From Proteus terrae subsp. cibarius (GTDB lineage Bacteria > Pseudomonadota > Gammaproteobacteria > Enterobacterales > Enterobacteriaceae), in the NCBI RefSeq assembly GCF_011045835.1, contig NZ_CP047349.1:1984001-2048000 (forward strand): a stretch of 64,000 nt of DNA. Reading direction: 5' to 3'. The translations under genes and the position numbers were made by a program. The notes beneath the pieces were generated by a model. That model searched no databases. It was not told the DNA's origin and was given only the letters and a program-made list of their open reading frames with translations. The stretch's first letter is position 1. Every line of letters starts with the position of its first letter. Shown piece after piece: positions 29,575-42,444 of this stretch.

Positions 29575-30656
29575 TAATTCGACTCAGAAAGTGCAGAAAG
29601 CTGATCCGCTTGGTACTCAGTTACGATAGGCTGAATTAATGGTTCTAACTTTCCTTCCATCACTTCATCTAAGCGATAAAACGTGAGATTGATACGGTGA
29701 TCAGTTACACGACCTTGTGGGAAGTTGTATGTTCTAATTCGGTCAGAACGGTCACCAGAACCCAACAAGTTACGACGTTCAGAAGCTTCCGCTTCTTGGC
29801 GTTTTTGCATTTCAGCCGCACGAATACGTGCACCTAATACAGACATCGCTTTGGCTTTGTTTTTGTGCTGCGAACGCTCATCCTGACATTCCACCACAAT
29901 TCCTGTTGGAATATGCGTAATACGGATAGCAGAATCGGTGGTATTAACGTGCTGACCACCTGCCCCTGAAGAACGGAATGTATCAATACGCAAGTCGCTT
30001 GGGCTGATTTCAGGTAATTCAGCTTCTGGTACTTCAGCTAATACAGCAACCGTACAAGCAGAAGTATGAATACGACCTTGAGATTCCGTTTCAGGAACAC
30101 GTTGAACACGGTGACCACCTGATTCGAATTTCAATACACCATAAGCGCCATCACCAACCACTTTTGCAATAACTTCTTTGTAGCCACCATGCTCACCTTC
30201 GTTAGCATTCATGACTTCAATACGCCAACGACGTGACTCTGCATAACGGCTATACATACGGAATAAATCACCAGCAAATAATGCCGCTTCATCTCCCCCT
30301 GTTCCCGCACGAATTTCAAGGAAACAGTTAAATTCATCATCAGGATCTTTAGGCAGTAACAGCACTTGTAACTGTTGTTCTAAATCATCATTTAATGCTT
30401 GTGCTTCTTTCAGCTCTTCTTGTGCCATCTCTTTCATTTCAGGATCATCAAGCATCATTTCTGCTGCTTCGATATCGTCTTGCACTTTTCGCCATTGGCT
30501 AAAACAAGCCGTGACGTCAGTTAATTGAGAGTATTCTTTTGAAAGCGCACGAAAACGCTCCTGAGAGGCAATAACATCAGCTTCTGACAGAAGTGCCTGA
30601 ATTTCTTCATAACGCTCTTGTAGAGCTTCCAACTTAGCGACAATAGAAGGCTTCAT
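29574..30656 (-). CDS. prfA: Peptide chain release factor 1
   Basis: Terminates translation at UAA and UAG. 360 residues, same as E. coli. The GGQ catalytic motif is in [17 protein letters not shown], and the codon-recognition PxT-type tripeptide lies in the segment [13 protein letters not shown] before it. Middle gene of hemA-prfA-prmC. Confidence 0.98.
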   Translation of the reverse strand: MKPSIVAKLEALQERYEEIQALLSEADVIASQERFRALSKEYSQLTDVTACFSQWRKVQDDIEAAEMMLDDPEMKEMAQEELKEAQALNDDLEQQLQVLLLPKDPDDEFNCFLEIRAGTGGDEAALFAGDLFRMYSRYAESRRWRIEVMNANEGEHGGYKEVIAKVVGDGAYGVLKFESGGHRVQRVPETESQGRIHTSACTVAVLAEVPEAELPEISPSDLRIDTFRSSGAGGQHVNTTDSAIRITHIPTGIVVECQDERSQHKNKAKAMSVLGARIRAAEMQKRQEAEASERRNLLGSGDRSDRIRTYNFPQGRVTDHRINLTFYRLDEVMEGKLEPLIQPIVTEYQADQLSALSESN

Positions 30657-30684
30657 TCGTAGATTAAGATCCTGTTAGACAAAG

Positions 30685-31947
30685 TTAATTATGGGTAATA
30701 CCCAAACTTTCACGTAATAGATTCAGGCGTTCAATATCACCATCACTGGCAGCCTGTTGAAGAGATTTTGTTGGTGTGTGAATAAGACGATTCATCAATT
30801 GATGAGAGAGCTGTTGGATGACTTTTTCTGCATCCGCTCCGTTTTGTATCAATGTGATGGCTTTTTCTGTCATTTCTGCACGTAACATTTCAGCGCTGTC
30901 TCGATATTCTCGAATTGCACCCACAGCACCTTGTGCTCGTAGCCAATCCATGAATTGCCCACTTTCTTGCTGGACAATGTGTTCTGCTTGAATCGCAGCA
31001 GCTTGGCGTTGTTCACGGTTATGTTGAATAATCGCTTCTAAATCATCAACGCTATAAAGATAAACGTTATTAAGCTTTTCGACATCTTGTTCAATATCAC
31101 GAGGAACCGCGATATCCACCAGCAACATTGGTTGATTACGGCGCTTTTTAAGCGCTCTTTCAACCATTCCCTTACCAATAATCGGTAATGGACTTGCTGT
31201 AGAACTAATGACAATATCAGCCTGTGCAAGACATTCATCAATATCTGATAATGTAATGACTTCAGCATCAACTTCATTTGCTAAACGCTGAGCACGTTCT
31301 TTTGTTCGATTAGCAATAATGATTTTTTTGACTTGATGTTCACGAAGATGGCGAGCCACTAATTCTATTGTCTCACCGGCTCCCACTAATAAAATAGTCA
31401 AAGAAGATAACGATTCAAAGATTTGACGCGCTAATGTACAAGCTGCAAAAGCAACAGAAACTGCGTTAGCACCAATTTGAGTCTCTGTTCTCACTCTTTT
31501 CGCAACTGAAAAAGATTTCTGAAACAGGCGTTCCAGCTCTGAAGAGAGCGAGTGATAATTTTGAGAATCAGCAAAGGCTTTTTTAACTTGCCCTAAAATT
31601 TGAGGTTCACCTAATACGAGAGAATCTAAACCGCTTGCCACTCGCATTAAATGACTGACAGCTTGATTATCTTGATGCCAATAAACACTGCTTTTCAGTT
31701 CATTTGGCTCTATTTGGTGATATTGACATAACCAGCGAATAAGCTGTTCATGGCTATTTTCTTTATCTTCCATACTAAGATAGAGCTCAGTACGGTTACA
31801 AGTAGACAGCACGACACCACCTCTGACAGCGGGTTGCTGTAAGAGGTTATTTAAGGCATCACCCATGGTATCGGGAGAAAAAGAGACTTTCTCACGTAAA
31901 GCAACGGGGGCTGTTTTATGATTAATACCTAATGCTAATAACGTCAT
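30685..31947 (-). CDS. hemA: Glutamyl-tRNA reductase
   Basis: Reduces glutamyl-tRNA to glutamate-1-semialdehyde, the first step of C5 heme synthesis. 420 residues. Catalytic Cys is in [13 protein letters not shown] (about residue 50), and [20 protein letters not shown] and the NADPH-binding [17 protein letters not shown] are typical. The N-terminus [20 protein letters not shown] matches E. coli, where its second to fourth residues are the determinant for heme-dependent proteolysis. First gene of the leftward operon and divergent from lolB. Confidence 0.98.
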   Translation of the reverse strand: MTLLALGINHKTAPVALREKVSFSPDTMGDALNNLLQQPAVRGGVVLSTCNRTELYLSMEDKENSHEQLIRWLCQYHQIEPNELKSSVYWHQDNQAVSHLMRVASGLDSLVLGEPQILGQVKKAFADSQNYHSLSSELERLFQKSFSVAKRVRTETQIGANAVSVAFAACTLARQIFESLSSLTILLVGAGETIELVARHLREHQVKKIIIANRTKERAQRLANEVDAEVITLSDIDECLAQADIVISSTASPLPIIGKGMVERALKKRRNQPMLLVDIAVPRDIEQDVEKLNNVYLYSVDDLEAIIQHNREQRQAAAIQAEHIVQQESGQFMDWLRAQGAVGAIREYRDSAEMLRAEMTEKAITLIQNGADAEKVIQQLSHQLMNRLIHTPTKSLQQAASDGDIERLNLLRESLGITHN

Positions 31948-32187
31948 ATCAACTATATCGAGTTATGAATAAATACCGCCTCGCGACTTGACTTAGTGTA
32001 AACCTAAAACAGCGCATTTAGTATGGACTCTTCATTTCCGCCATTCTACTTGATGAACAGATTCAATAAAAGAGCTTACTTGAGTGATAGGAGATTTCTA
32101 TACACAATTTAACGAAATATCGTTATATCATAAGGTTTATGATACTCTTTTTTTCAACTAATAACGAATTAAAGGAATGTCTCAGCT

Positions 32188-32826
32188 ATGCGTTCACGCT
32201 TTTTTTCAACCAAACAATTGCTGCGCCTTATCCCGCTAACAGCGTTGTTGCTGAGTGCCTGTAATCTAAATCAGATAAAAACTCAAGGCTCGGCATCTGA
32301 TAACGATATGCAATGGCAAGCTCGCCAACAAGCATTAAAGAAAATTTCACAATATGAAACCCGAGGCGCTTTTGCTTATATCGAAGATACAAACAAAACC
32401 TATGCTCGATTCTATTGGCAAGACAGAGCCGATGAGCGTTATCGCTTATTGCTTACCAATCCTTTAGGCACAACAGAACTCGATTTAAATGTCATGCCTG
32501 GAGTAATTGAAGTTACCGATAATAATGGTAAAAAATATTATAGTAATAACCCTACTGAGATGATTTACCAGCTCACAGGTATGGTTATTCCACTGAAAAA
32601 TCTTCGTGCTTGGCTCATCGGTTTACCGGGTGATGCAACTGATTTCGCGTTAGATGCTAATCACTTACTAAAATCTGTCACCTTGCCTGCCCCTGAAGGC
32701 GATTGGATTGTAACTTACCAAGCTTATGATTCAAGTACCACCCCCAACCTGCCACAACGCCTTGAATTAAAACAAGGTGAACGCACTATCAAATTAAAAA
32801 TGGATAACTGGGATATACAGCAATGA
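32188..32826 (+). CDS. lolB: Outer membrane lipoprotein receptor LolB
   Basis: Accepts lipoproteins from LolA and inserts them in the outer membrane. 212 residues. The signal peptide ends in lipobox LSAC (Cys about residue 25) with Asn at +2, so outer-membrane retention is expected. Typical residues include [20 protein letters not shown], an exposed loop [10 protein letters not shown], and [14 protein letters not shown]. Its stop overlaps the ispE ATG by four bases; the lolB-ispE-prs order is conserved in Enterobacterales. Confidence 0.96.
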   Translation: MRSRFFSTKQLLRLIPLTALLLSACNLNQIKTQGSASDNDMQWQARQQALKKISQYETRGAFAYIEDTNKTYARFYWQDRADERYRLLLTNPLGTTELDLNVMPGVIEVTDNNGKKYYSNNPTEMIYQLTGMVIPLKNLRAWLIGLPGDATDFALDANHLLKSVTLPAPEGDWIVTYQAYDSSTTPNLPQRLELKQGERTIKLKMDNWDIQQ

Positions 32827-33698
32827 CACTAAGTTGGCCTTCTCCTGCCAAATTAAATCTTTTTCTCTACATCACGGGGAAACGCCCTGATGGTTATCAT
32901 AATTTACAAACGTTATTTCAATTTTTAGATTATGGCGACACACTCACTATTACACCTCGTGATGATACCCAGTTAACTATCTTGACGCCGATTGATGGCG
33001 TAGAAGATAAAGATAATTTAATTATTAAAGCCGCTAAATTGCTTCGTGATTATTGTCAGCAACATAATATTCCTTTGCAGTATCACGGTGCAGATATCAG
33101 TATTGATAAAAAACTTCCTATGGGAGGTGGCTTAGGTGGAGGTTCTTCTAACGCAGCAACGACATTAATTGCACTTAATTACCATTGGCAGGCCGGATTA
33201 AGTGACGAAACCTTAGCCGAATTAGGTGTAAGTTTAGGTGCGGATGTTCCTGTTTTTGTAAAAGGTCATGCTGCATTTGCCGAAGGCGTTGGTGAAATTT
33301 TGACCCCTGCAGAACCAAAAGAACAATGGTATTTGGTCGCACACCCCGGAATTTCCATTCCAACACCGACAATCTTCACAGATCCAGAATTAAAACGTAA
33401 TTCTCCTATTCGCTCTCTTGGCGCATTATTAAAGGCTCCGTTCGAAAATGACTGTGAAATGATCGCAAGAAAACGTTTTCGTGAGGTTGAATATCTGCTT
33501 TCGTGGCTGTTAGAATATGCACCGTCACGCTTAACTGGGACAGGTGCCTGTGTGTTCGGTGAGTTCGACTCACAAGTTGCCGCTAGTGAAGTGTTAGTTA
33601 ACGCCCCTGAGTGGGTGCATGGATTTGTAGCGCAAGGCGCCAACATTTCTCCTCTGCATTTATTCCGCTCAAGGATACCTGTGTTATTGCACCCGTAA
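32823..33698 (+). CDS. ispE: 4-diphosphocytidyl-2-C-methyl-D-erythritol kinase
   Basis: GHMP kinase of the non-mevalonate isoprenoid pathway. 291 residues. The start [20 protein letters not shown] contains the substrate-binding PAKLNLFL block, and the ATP-binding GHMP motif is [19 protein letters not shown] late [12 protein letters not shown] glycine loop completes the family. Overlaps lolB by four bases (ATGA). Confidence 0.97.
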   Translation: MTLSWPSPAKLNLFLYITGKRPDGYHNLQTLFQFLDYGDTLTITPRDDTQLTILTPIDGVEDKDNLIIKAAKLLRDYCQQHNIPLQYHGADISIDKKLPMGGGLGGGSSNAATTLIALNYHWQAGLSDETLAELGVSLGADVPVFVKGHAAFAEGVGEILTPAEPKEQWYLVAHPGISIPTPTIFTDPELKRNSPIRSLGALLKAPFENDCEMIARKRFREVEYLLSWLLEYAPSRLTGTGACVFGEFDSQVAASEVLVNAPEWVHGFVAQGANISPLHLFRSRIPVLLHP

Positions 33699-34733
<1,035 letters not shown>

Positions 34734-34767
34734 TTTGTTATAACATTCATTGCAATTTGAGATAACT

Positions 34768-34804
34768 AAACCCGCTATAGCCTTTGTTATAGCGGGTTTT
34801 TTGT
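34768..34804 (+). terminator. Rho-independent terminator after prs
   Basis: AACCCGCTATA (34769-34779) pairs with TATAGCGGGTT (34788-34798), followed by TTTTTTG, 35 bases after the prs stop. Confidence 0.93.
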
Positions 34805-34835
34805 TGTTTTTTCTCGAATAATAATTTTAGACAAC

Positions 34836-34861
34836 AAAAAACCCGTTATCATTAAACGGGT
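34836..34861 (-). terminator. Terminator after ychH
   Basis: On the reverse strand ACCCGTT-TAATGAT-AACGGGT is followed by TTTTTG (A run at 34836-34840 on the forward strand). It lies about 110 bases beyond the ychH stop, back to back with the prs terminator. Confidence 0.8.
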
Positions 34862-34969
34862 CTATAAGTATGTATTACTACGCATAATGATAACTGTTAT
34901 TCACTTAATATCAGTTATTAACTTCATTGTTATTTTTATTTAGTCTGATATTTATTTGTGATAACAACA

Positions 34970-35248
34970 TTATGGATAACGGTGATTGTCATGACGACGA
35001 TAACGTTCATCATGATTACGTAACCACCAATATCTTTCTGCTATTGTTTCTCTACCACCAATACGGGCGCCTGCTAACCAAATCAAAGCACCAATAAAGA
35101 TCCCCATTAAAGATATATCTGATAAAAATTCAGGGAGTCCTAATGGGAAAATATGAGTAAGAAGCGTATAACCCAGACTACCGAGCATAACAATCATCCC
35201 CGTAGCCATACATAAATTACCAACTGCAAATGCATGTTTATATTTCAT
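34970..35248 (-). CDS. ychH: Stress-induced membrane protein YchH
   Basis: 92-residue inner membrane protein with two hydrophobic segments (about residues 10-32 and 47-62) and the conserved IWLAGARIGGRE, then RYWWLRNHDERYRR. Matches E. coli YchH, which is induced by stress and under catabolite control. Divergent from pth as in E. coli. The C-terminus is rich in Arg, His and Asp (RYRRHDNHRYP). A ribosome binding site GGAGG precedes ATG 35248. Confidence 0.92.
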   Translation of the reverse strand: MKYKHAFAVGNLCMATGMIVMLGSLGYTLLTHIFPLGLPEFLSDISLMGIFIGALIWLAGARIGGRETIAERYWWLRNHDERYRRHDNHRYP

Positions 35249-35592
35249 GTTGCACCTCCAAGCGCGTCGTCAGACGATTCAACAACAAAATACATCGAAT
35301 AACCTTTTGTTCTTTGCAGTTATTATAGCCATAAATACTAAGAAGTTATTGTCGAAGGGATCACAACGCTCCGAAATTTATTGACAATTCTTAACAAAAA
35401 ATGTGTTTTTTTCTTTCAAAAGAAGAAAATAACGCCGATTTTGTCATTTTCGCTCTTTTTGTTAAATCAAAAAAGGGAGGTTCCCTCCACTTATCATTCC
35501 CAAAAATATTCTATGTAATCTATTTTGTGCTTCTGAGCTTAGACAGGTAAACTATGGCCTTTCTTTTAAGACGATAACAGTGAAAGGCTATT
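35249..35592. other. ychH/pth intergenic region
   Basis: 344 bases between divergent genes, presumably with both promoters. A compact GGGAGG-TT-CCCTCC palindrome lies at 35475-35488 ahead of pth. No coding frame is supported. Confidence 0.6.
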
Positions 35593-36177
35593 GTGAGTAA
35601 AATTAAACTTATCGTCGGGTTAGCAAACCCCGGTGCAGATTATGCCCAGACTCGCCATAATGCGGGTGCTTGGTATGTTGATTTATTGGCTCAACGTCAT
35701 CAACAATCTCTAAAAGAAGAGAGCAAATTCTTTGGTTATACCGCACGCATTAATTTGAATGGTAATGATGTTCGATTATTAGTGCCTACAACTTTTATGA
35801 ACTTAAGTGGTAAAGCAGTACAGGCGATGGCAAATTTCTATCGTATCGAGCTTGATGAAATTTTAGTTGCACACGATGAACTCGATTTACCACCCGGTGT
35901 TGTCAAAATGAAGTTAGGTGGTGGCAATGGCGGTCATAACGGTTTAAAAGATATTCAAAGTAAGTTTGCTAATAATCCTAACTTCTATCGTTTACGCATT
36001 GGCATTGGTCACCCTGGTGATAAAAATAAAGTTGTTGGTTTTGTATTAGGTAAACCACCAATGAGTGAACAGAAACTAATTGATGACGCTATTGATGAAG
36101 CACTTTCATGCACAGACATTTTAATGCGTGATGGTTATGAGAAAGCAATAAACCGCTTGCATAGCTTTAAAGCGTAA
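35593..36177 (+). CDS. pth: Peptidyl-tRNA hydrolase
   Basis: Releases tRNA from prematurely dropped peptidyl-tRNA. 194 residues. The start [20 protein letters not shown] includes the catalytic His region TRHNAGAW (about residue 22). The [23 protein letters not shown] and [12 protein letters not shown] blocks are all present. GTG at 35593 fits the family length. Followed by ychF, as in E. coli. Confidence 0.97.
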   Translation: MSKIKLIVGLANPGADYAQTRHNAGAWYVDLLAQRHQQSLKEESKFFGYTARINLNGNDVRLLVPTTFMNLSGKAVQAMANFYRIELDEILVAHDELDLPPGVVKMKLGGGNGGHNGLKDIQSKFANNPNFYRLRIGIGHPGDKNKVVGFVLGKPPMSEQKLIDDAIDEALSCTDILMRDGYEKAINRLHSFKA

Positions 36178-36361
36178 TCATTATATTGATAAATTAAGTA
36201 ATTTTAATATTCAGAGGGTAAAGCTCTCCTCTTCTTTTGTGCGATTAATCCCTGATGATTTAATAAAACAGGGATTTGCTCTATAATAACGCCAAATTTT
36301 TTTAACAGCACACAACAGGAATACTCCCTCCTGTTGTTTTTATGTGACAAGGTGAACGTTT

Positions 36362-37453
36362 ATGGGATTTAAATGTGGTATCGTCGGTCTGCCTAACGTA
36401 GGGAAATCTACACTGTTTAATGCCTTAACTAAGGCAGGTATTGAGGCAGCCAACTTCCCATTCTGTACTATCGAGCCAAACACAGGTGTTGTTCCAATGC
36501 CTGATCCTCGCTTAGATAAACTAGCTGAAATTGTTAAACCACAGCGTATTTTACCAACAACAATGGAATTTGTTGATATCGCAGGTTTAGTAAAAGGTGC
36601 ATCTAAAGGTGAAGGTTTAGGTAACCAATTCCTAACAAATATTCGTGAAACTGAAGCGATTGGCCATGTGGTTCGTTGTTTTGAAAATGACAATATCATT
36701 CACGTTGCAGGAAAAGTTGATCCTGCTGAAGATATCGAAACCATTAATACTGAATTAGCCCTTTCTGACTTAGATACCTGCGAACGTGCAATGCACCGTA
36801 ATCAGAAAAAAGCAAAAGGTGGCGATAAAATTGCTAAAGCAGAAATGGAAGTGTTAGAAAAATGCTTACCGCATTTAGAAAACGCAGGTATGTTACGTGC
36901 TTTAGATTTAACTGAAGAAGAAAAAGCAACTATTCGTTATTTAAGCTTCTTAACGTTAAAACCAACAATGTATATTGCAAACGTTAATGAAGATGGTTTT
37001 GAAAATAACCCATATCTTGAAACTGTTCGCAAAATCGCAGAAGCAGAAGGCTCTGTAGTTGTTCCTGTTTGTGCTGCTATCGAAGCAGATATTGCTGAGC
37101 TAGAAGATGCAGAACGTGAAGAGTTTATGCAAGATTTAGGCATTGAAGAGCCTGGCTTAAACCGTGTAATTCGCGCAGGTTACTCATTACTGAACTTACA
37201 AACCTACTTCACTGCTGGCGTTAAAGAAGTACGTGCATGGACAATCCCTGTAGGTGCAACAGCACCACAAGCAGCAGGTAAAATCCACACTGACTTTGAG
37301 AAAGGCTTTATCCGTGCTCAAACTATCGCTTATAACGATTTTATTACTTACGGTGGTGAACAAGGCGCTAAAGAAGCAGGGAAAATGCGTGCAGAAGGTA
37401 AAGAGTATATCGTTCAAGACGGCGATGTAATGAACTTCTTATTTAATGTCTAA
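36362..37453 (+). CDS. ychF: Redox-regulated ribosome-binding ATPase YchF (OLA1/Obg family)
   Basis: P-loop protein that binds 70S ribosomes and prefers ATP over GTP. 363 residues. G1 [18 protein letters not shown] is at residues 8-25, G3 is [17 protein letters not shown], and the G4 position carries IANVNEDG instead of the GTP-specific NKxD, explaining ATP preference. The C-terminal TGS domain ends [11 protein letters not shown] terminator lies downstream. Confidence 0.97.
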   Translation: MGFKCGIVGLPNVGKSTLFNALTKAGIEAANFPFCTIEPNTGVVPMPDPRLDKLAEIVKPQRILPTTMEFVDIAGLVKGASKGEGLGNQFLTNIRETEAIGHVVRCFENDNIIHVAGKVDPAEDIETINTELALSDLDTCERAMHRNQKKAKGGDKIAKAEMEVLEKCLPHLENAGMLRALDLTEEEKATIRYLSFLTLKPTMYIANVNEDGFENNPYLETVRKIAEAEGSVVVPVCAAIEADIAELEDAEREEFMQDLGIEEPGLNRVIRAGYSLLNLQTYFTAGVKEVRAWTIPVGATAPQAAGKIHTDFEKGFIRAQTIAYNDFITYGGEQGAKEAGKMRAEGKEYIVQDGDVMNFLFNV

Positions 37454-37473
37454 ATTTTTTCCTTCATAATAAC

Positions 37474-37514
37474 AAACCACGTAAATAGAGGAAAACTCAA
37501 ATACGTGGTTTTCT
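37474..37514 (+). terminator. Terminator after ychF
   Basis: AAACCACGTA (37474-37483) pairs with TACGTGGTTT (37502-37511), with an 18-base loop and TTTTC end. It lies between convergent ychF and the SopA-like locus and could serve both. Confidence 0.7.
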
Positions 37515-37551
37515 ATTAAGTAATAAGATAAAAGATATATTCCATTTTTTC

Positions 37552-39352
37552 TTAAGATGAGTATTTATCTTTATCACTTTGCCAATGTAAAGGTATTATT
37601 TTCTGATAAATCGATTCAAAATGTTTTTTAGCATGTTTTTTCATTTTCAATAAAGTATCTTTAATTTCAGAATACTTCTCCATATCATATTCAGAAAATG
37701 CATCAATCCATTCCGGATATTTACTGCCCATTAATTCTATATTTAATTCATTTGCTTTATTTATTAATGCACATGCATAATTTAATATAGGTTGATAGTA
37801 TTCTTTTTTATATACATCAAAAACAAATTCATATACAAAATCAATAAATAATATGGCAAGACTCAGTAAATATTTAGATTTTTCTTTATTATCTAACAAC
37901 GTCAATTCAAAAACCTTACAAATATCTTCATAATGTTCTGGTTTAAGTGAAATACCTTCTTTTGCATCTTCAGGAATGAGTAATAACTTTTCAAATATTA
38001 TTGATATATCTTTATACTTTTCCGTATCAAGAAAATCTTCCTGAAAGGTGATAGGTATGTCCATCCATTTTGATTGGAATTGTTTTTGATAGTCACCAAG
38101 ATTAAGTAACGATAAAAACTTATCAAATTTAACTTTATTAACAGACATATTATAATTATTTTTAAAAACTTTAAAAAATTTATTAAATAAAATTTCAGCA
38201 TTGATATAATCGTTTTTTTTATACTTCCTATCAACATAAAGAAAATACTTATTCCACTTTACATCACACCCCATATGATTATTAAATAGCATTTTGGTTA
38301 TATTTTTATGATTAATTATTATAGCCTTATCTTCACTAACAAGAATGTAATTATTATACTCTTCACTTCTCCAGTTAATACGATAATACCCGTTACTAAA
38401 ATTATTTTTCCCCACAAAAGGCTTTACTTCATCAAGTTCAAGATATCTGTCATATAAAACTCTAGCTTTCTCTTTTATTTTTTCATTACCATGATAAAGT
38501 GATAAAGTCATTAATTTAATAAAACTACCATTTTTATTTAACATGAAATCTTTTAATTCTTGAATATTGTAAAAATCAGAAAGAAGATTTAAATAAGTCA
38601 TTATGTACTTATCTTCCATATAAAAATCAAAATCTTTCCCTTGTTTATTCGCACATTTTATTTAAAATAACTTCTTAATAAATTTAGAAATAGTTTCATC
38701 TTCCACACAAAACTTCATACTTATAAGATTTTTAATTATTGAATCTATAGGAACTTCGTTCGTCATCTCAGCTACATTTATTTTTTTTATAATATCTTTA
38801 ATAAGAGATACTTTTATTTCTTTATATTTATCACTTATAGTTTTAATAATCTCAAATGGCGAGTTTTTATAGCGTTCCTCATTTAAATGATAATTTAAAC
38901 TCTGACTGTCAGAGAAATATATCGTTGCTCCATCAAGTGTTGCATTTGAAAAATCGGTTAGATATTCTCCAGCAACAATCTTAATTTTAGCATTAGTCAA
39001 ATCAGCGCCTTTATATATTGCACCATCTATATTTACATCACTTAAGTCCACACCTTTTAGACATGAATTGGAAAAGTCGATATTTACATTCTTAATATCA
39101 AAATCTTTAATTGGTTTTTTTAATTGCTTCCAACCTTTGAAATAACATTTTATATTTACTTTCTTTTTGTTTATAAAAAAGACTATCACCATTATTTTTT
39201 TGTATTTTCATTGTAGTTATTTTCATTTTTATTGCTAATAATTTAGTTGCAAAAGAAAAATTGCTCTCTGTTGGGTTGTTTTTTGCCAAATCAACAGCAG
39301 ACAAACTATTCCCAGCAATACGAGAACTCAGATATAAATATATATTATTCAA
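37552..39352 (-). pseudogene. Broken SopA/NleL-like type III effector gene (E3 ubiquitin ligase family)
   Basis: Three open frames form one interrupted reading of about 600 codons. The N-terminal part starts at TTG 39352 behind AGGAGGAG (NNIYLYLSSRIAGNSLSAVD) and runs to an A7 tract (39195-39201). The frame then shifts to a part with pentapeptide repeats (CLKGVDLSDVNIDGAIYKGA), then PFEIIKTISDKYKEIKVSLI, ending at TAA 38662-38664. After 14 more codons in the same frame, MEDKYIMTYLNLLSDF begins a 355-codon tail with NGSFIKLMTLSLYHGNEKIK. A pentapeptide beta-helix followed by such a helical domain is the layout of SopA/NleL HECT-like ligases (~780 aa). The identity rests on recalled family patterns. 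The C-terminus looks short and no catalytic Cys could be assigned. Very AT-rich, so probably acquired. Confidence 0.6.
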
Positions 39353-39847
39353 AACTCCTCCTAAAAAGCTTAAAAAATACAATATAATATAATCAAAAAT
39401 TATTGAATCACTATATTATTTCTAATTACTTATACTTTAAAAAAGCAACCAAATTAGCAAATTGAAGCTTTATAATTTCCTTCTTCTAAAATAAAACAAC
39501 CACAATTAGATTTTTCGTTCTAAAAATTGTAGAAATCATGATGAAAAATTTACCTATCCACACAAATGGTTCGATTTTAAAATCATAAAATCAACTATTT
39601 TAAACTTTGCTTTGATATAAAAAAGTTTAATAAAACCCATCAATAACAAATTAAATATCAGAACGACTTAACTTAATAAGGTTTATTAAACCACACAAAA
39701 AAATAATCTATACTTATTTTTTAAGTATACAACTATCACACACTATTCAATAACAATTAAAACATTTGAAAAATTTATGTATTGATTTAATAATAAATTT
39801 GATAGTCAATCAATGGTTATCTTTATTTAATAAGGATCGGTTTTATT
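39353..39847. other. AT-rich gap between the effector remnant and budA
   Basis: About 495 bases with no credible coding frame on either strand. It presumably holds the budA promoter. The LysR-type regulator gene (budR/alsR) that often sits divergent from budA in other bacteria is not here. Confidence 0.65.
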
Positions 39848-40675
39848 ATGAACAGCAGTCTTAAATATAACATGCGAGATAATAGCGATATCAAACAAAA
39901 TAAAGAGAGTGGTTGCCAATGTGGGCAAGAAATAATAAACAACTTAAATAATTATATTAATAATCATCCCGAATGTACTATTTATCAAAATTCATTAATG
40001 AGTAGTTTAATTGCGGGTGTATATGACAGTGATATCACTATTGCTGATTTATTAAAGCATGGTGATTTCGGTTTAGGAACGTTCAATCAACTTGATGGTG
40101 AATTAGTTGCATTCGACAGTAATGTTTTTCAGCTACGCTCTGATGGTAGTGCGCGAAAGGCATTAAATTCTCAAAAATCACCTTTTGCTGTAATGACATT
40201 TTTTAATTGTGATATTGAACATCACTTTTCTTATGGTGCATCACAAAAAGAAATACACAATGTAATTAATCAATATGTTCCTTCCGATAATTTATTTTGT
40301 GCAATCAGAATTGAAGGCGAATTTGAATTAGTTAAAACACGCACCGTTCCTCGCCAAGAGCCTCCCTACCTTCCGATGTTAGAGGCTATCGAAAATCAGC
40401 CTATTTTTAACTTTCACAATGAAACAGGAGTTATTGCAGGTTTTCGCTCCCCACAATTTACTCAAGGGATCACTGTTGCGGGATTTCATGAGCATTATAT
40501 TAATCAACAACGCCAAGGTGGTGGTCATGTTCTTGATTACTATTTAAAAAAGGGCACATTACAAATCGGAATCATTTCTCGCCTTACCATTGATTTACCC
40601 AGCCAATCCGCTTTTCTACAAGCTAACTTAATGCCAGACAATCTCCATCAAGCAATAGAAAAAGCCGAAAATTAA
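39848..40675 (+). CDS. budA: Alpha-acetolactate decarboxylase
   Basis: Decarboxylates acetolactate to acetoin (Voges-Proskauer branch of pyruvate fermentation). 275 residues, slightly long because of an N-terminal ~30-residue polar extension with CQCGQ. Zinc-ligand histidines are visible in [20 protein letters not shown] followed by HVLDY. Substrate-pocket regions are [10 protein letters not shown] and [24 protein letters not shown] precedes ATG 39848. With budB it makes a two-gene operon; no butanediol dehydrogenase follows. Confidence 0.95.
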   Translation: MNSSLKYNMRDNSDIKQNKESGCQCGQEIINNLNNYINNHPECTIYQNSLMSSLIAGVYDSDITIADLLKHGDFGLGTFNQLDGELVAFDSNVFQLRSDGSARKALNSQKSPFAVMTFFNCDIEHHFSYGASQKEIHNVINQYVPSDNLFCAIRIEGEFELVKTRTVPRQEPPYLPMLEAIENQPIFNFHNETGVIAGFRSPQFTQGITVAGFHEHYINQQRQGGGHVLDYYLKKGTLQIGIISRLTIDLPSQSAFLQANLMPDNLHQAIEKAEN

Positions 40676-40742
40676 TTTAAAAGTCGCTTCATTTTATTCT
40701 CAATCCAATTTTTTATTCACTTGCAAAATCAAAGAAGGCTAT

Positions 40743-42422
40743 ATGAATACTCCTCATTGGAAATGTGGTGCAGATTTAGTTGTCAAACAATTAGAACAAC
40801 ATGGCATTAAGCAAGTATTTGGTATTCCGGGTGCAAAAATTGATCGTGTATTTGATTCTCTTGTTGATTCCAGCATTGAAACAGTGGTTGTTCGCCATGA
40901 AGCTAATGCCGCATTTATGGCTGCCGCGGTTGGTCGTTTAACCGGTAAAGCGGGAGTGGCTATCGCAACATCAGGTCCGGGATGCTCTAATCTTGCCACA
41001 GGCATTGCAACAGCAACGTCTGAAGGTGATCCATTAGTTGCGTTGGGAGGATCAGTAAAATCCTCCGATAGATTAAAACTGGTTCATCAAAGCATGGATA
41101 CCGTTACCATGTTTAATCCAATTACTAAATTTTGTGCTGAAATTGATTCTTCAAAATCAATTTCCGAAACTATGGCTAATGCCTTTCGCCATGCAGAATC
41201 AGGAAGACCGGGCTCCGCTTTTTTAACTTTTCCAATGGATATTTTAAATAATGAAGTTAGTAGCCCAATATTAGTACCTAAATCAAAATCCAATATTGGT
41301 AGTGCAAATAATGATGCCATCCAAGAAGCTGTTAAATTACTGCTGAATGCCAAAAGCCCTGTTATTTTATTAGGACTACAAGCTAGTTACCCTGAAAATG
41401 CATTAGCATTACAAAAACTACTTGATACTTGCCCTCTTCCGATTGTGGGTACTTATCAATCAGCAGGTGCGATTGCTCAGCGTCATTTTCCTTTATTTGC
41501 TGGTCGTATTGGTTTATTTAATAATCAACCGGGCGATGAGTTATTATCTCACGCTGATTTAGTCATAACTCTGGGCTATAGCCCTATCGAATATGAGCCG
41601 TCATTATGGAATCATAATAATGCCAATATTATTCATATAGATGAGATCCCCGCTGAAATTGATTTAGCTTACTGCCCTGATTTAGAATTAACAGGCAATA
41701 TCAAATTAACAATTGATAATTTAACTCGTTATTTTGCTAAACGATCTACATCTCAAATTATACTCTCAAATAATACTAGTCAGGTTTTAGAGAAAATTCG
41801 TCACCAAAGAGAAATTTTGCAACAAAATAGTTATTTTCGGCATGGTTCTCCTATTCACCCTTTAACCATCATCCATGAGATGCAAAATATTATTGATAAC
41901 GATGTAACACTCTGCATTGATATGGGGAGTTTCCATATATGGCTCGCTCGTTACCTCTATAGTTTTAGAGCAAGACAAATGCTGATTTCAAATGGACAAC
42001 AAACAATGGGTGTTGCATTACCTTGGGGAATTGGCGCTTCTTTTGTTCGACCATCCGATAAAATTATTTCTGTTTCTGGTGATGGTGGTTTTATGCAATC
42101 GTCCATGGAATTAGAAACTGCGGTTCGTTTAAACACCAATATTTTGCATATTATTTGGGTGGACAACGCCTATAATATGGTAGAAATGCAAGAGCAAGAA
42201 AAATATGGTCGTTATTCTGGTGTAAAATTTGGGGCAATTGATTTTAAACGTTACGCTGAATCCTTTGGCGCTAAAGGATTTTCTGTTGAATGTGCTTCTC
42301 AATTACGTACTGTGTTACATGAAGCAATGGTTGTTGATGGCCCTGCGGTACTTGCTATCCCTGTTGACTATCGAGATAACGCTAAACTAATGGAACATAT
42401 TGATTACAATTTAATTATTTAG
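40743..42422 (+). CDS. budB: Catabolic acetolactate synthase
   Basis: TPP-dependent enzyme that joins two pyruvates to acetolactate. 559 residues, the size of the FAD-independent catabolic form (AlsS/BudB). The N-terminal domain has [20 protein letters not shown] and the catalytic Glu in [20 protein letters not shown]. The C-terminal TPP motif is [20 protein letters not shown] with the following Asn (VDNAYNMV). It lies 67 bases after budA. No small regulatory subunit follows, as expected for this class. Confidence 0.95.
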   Translation: MNTPHWKCGADLVVKQLEQHGIKQVFGIPGAKIDRVFDSLVDSSIETVVVRHEANAAFMAAAVGRLTGKAGVAIATSGPGCSNLATGIATATSEGDPLVALGGSVKSSDRLKLVHQSMDTVTMFNPITKFCAEIDSSKSISETMANAFRHAESGRPGSAFLTFPMDILNNEVSSPILVPKSKSNIGSANNDAIQEAVKLLLNAKSPVILLGLQASYPENALALQKLLDTCPLPIVGTYQSAGAIAQRHFPLFAGRIGLFNNQPGDELLSHADLVITLGYSPIEYEPSLWNHNNANIIHIDEIPAEIDLAYCPDLELTGNIKLTIDNLTRYFAKRSTSQIILSNNTSQVLEKIRHQREILQQNSYFRHGSPIHPLTIIHEMQNIIDNDVTLCIDMGSFHIWLARYLYSFRARQMLISNGQQTMGVALPWGIGASFVRPSDKIISVSGDGGFMQSSMELETAVRLNTNILHIIWVDNAYNMVEMQEQEKYGRYSGVKFGAIDFKRYAESFGAKGFSVECASQLRTVLHEAMVVDGPAVLAIPVDYRDNAKLMEHIDYNLII

Positions 42423-42444
42423 TGTATTTTAAACTCATCATATA

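Noticed and set aside
33266..33646. Reverse-strand 126-codon frame inside ispE
   Set aside because: Entirely within ispE on the opposite strand, with low-complexity composition typical of a shadow frame.
37552..38619. The 355-codon frame as a free-standing gene
   Set aside because: It is in phase with the pentapeptide-repeat frame across a single TAA, its start has no good ribosome binding site, and the codons before its first ATG look like a continuation of the same protein.
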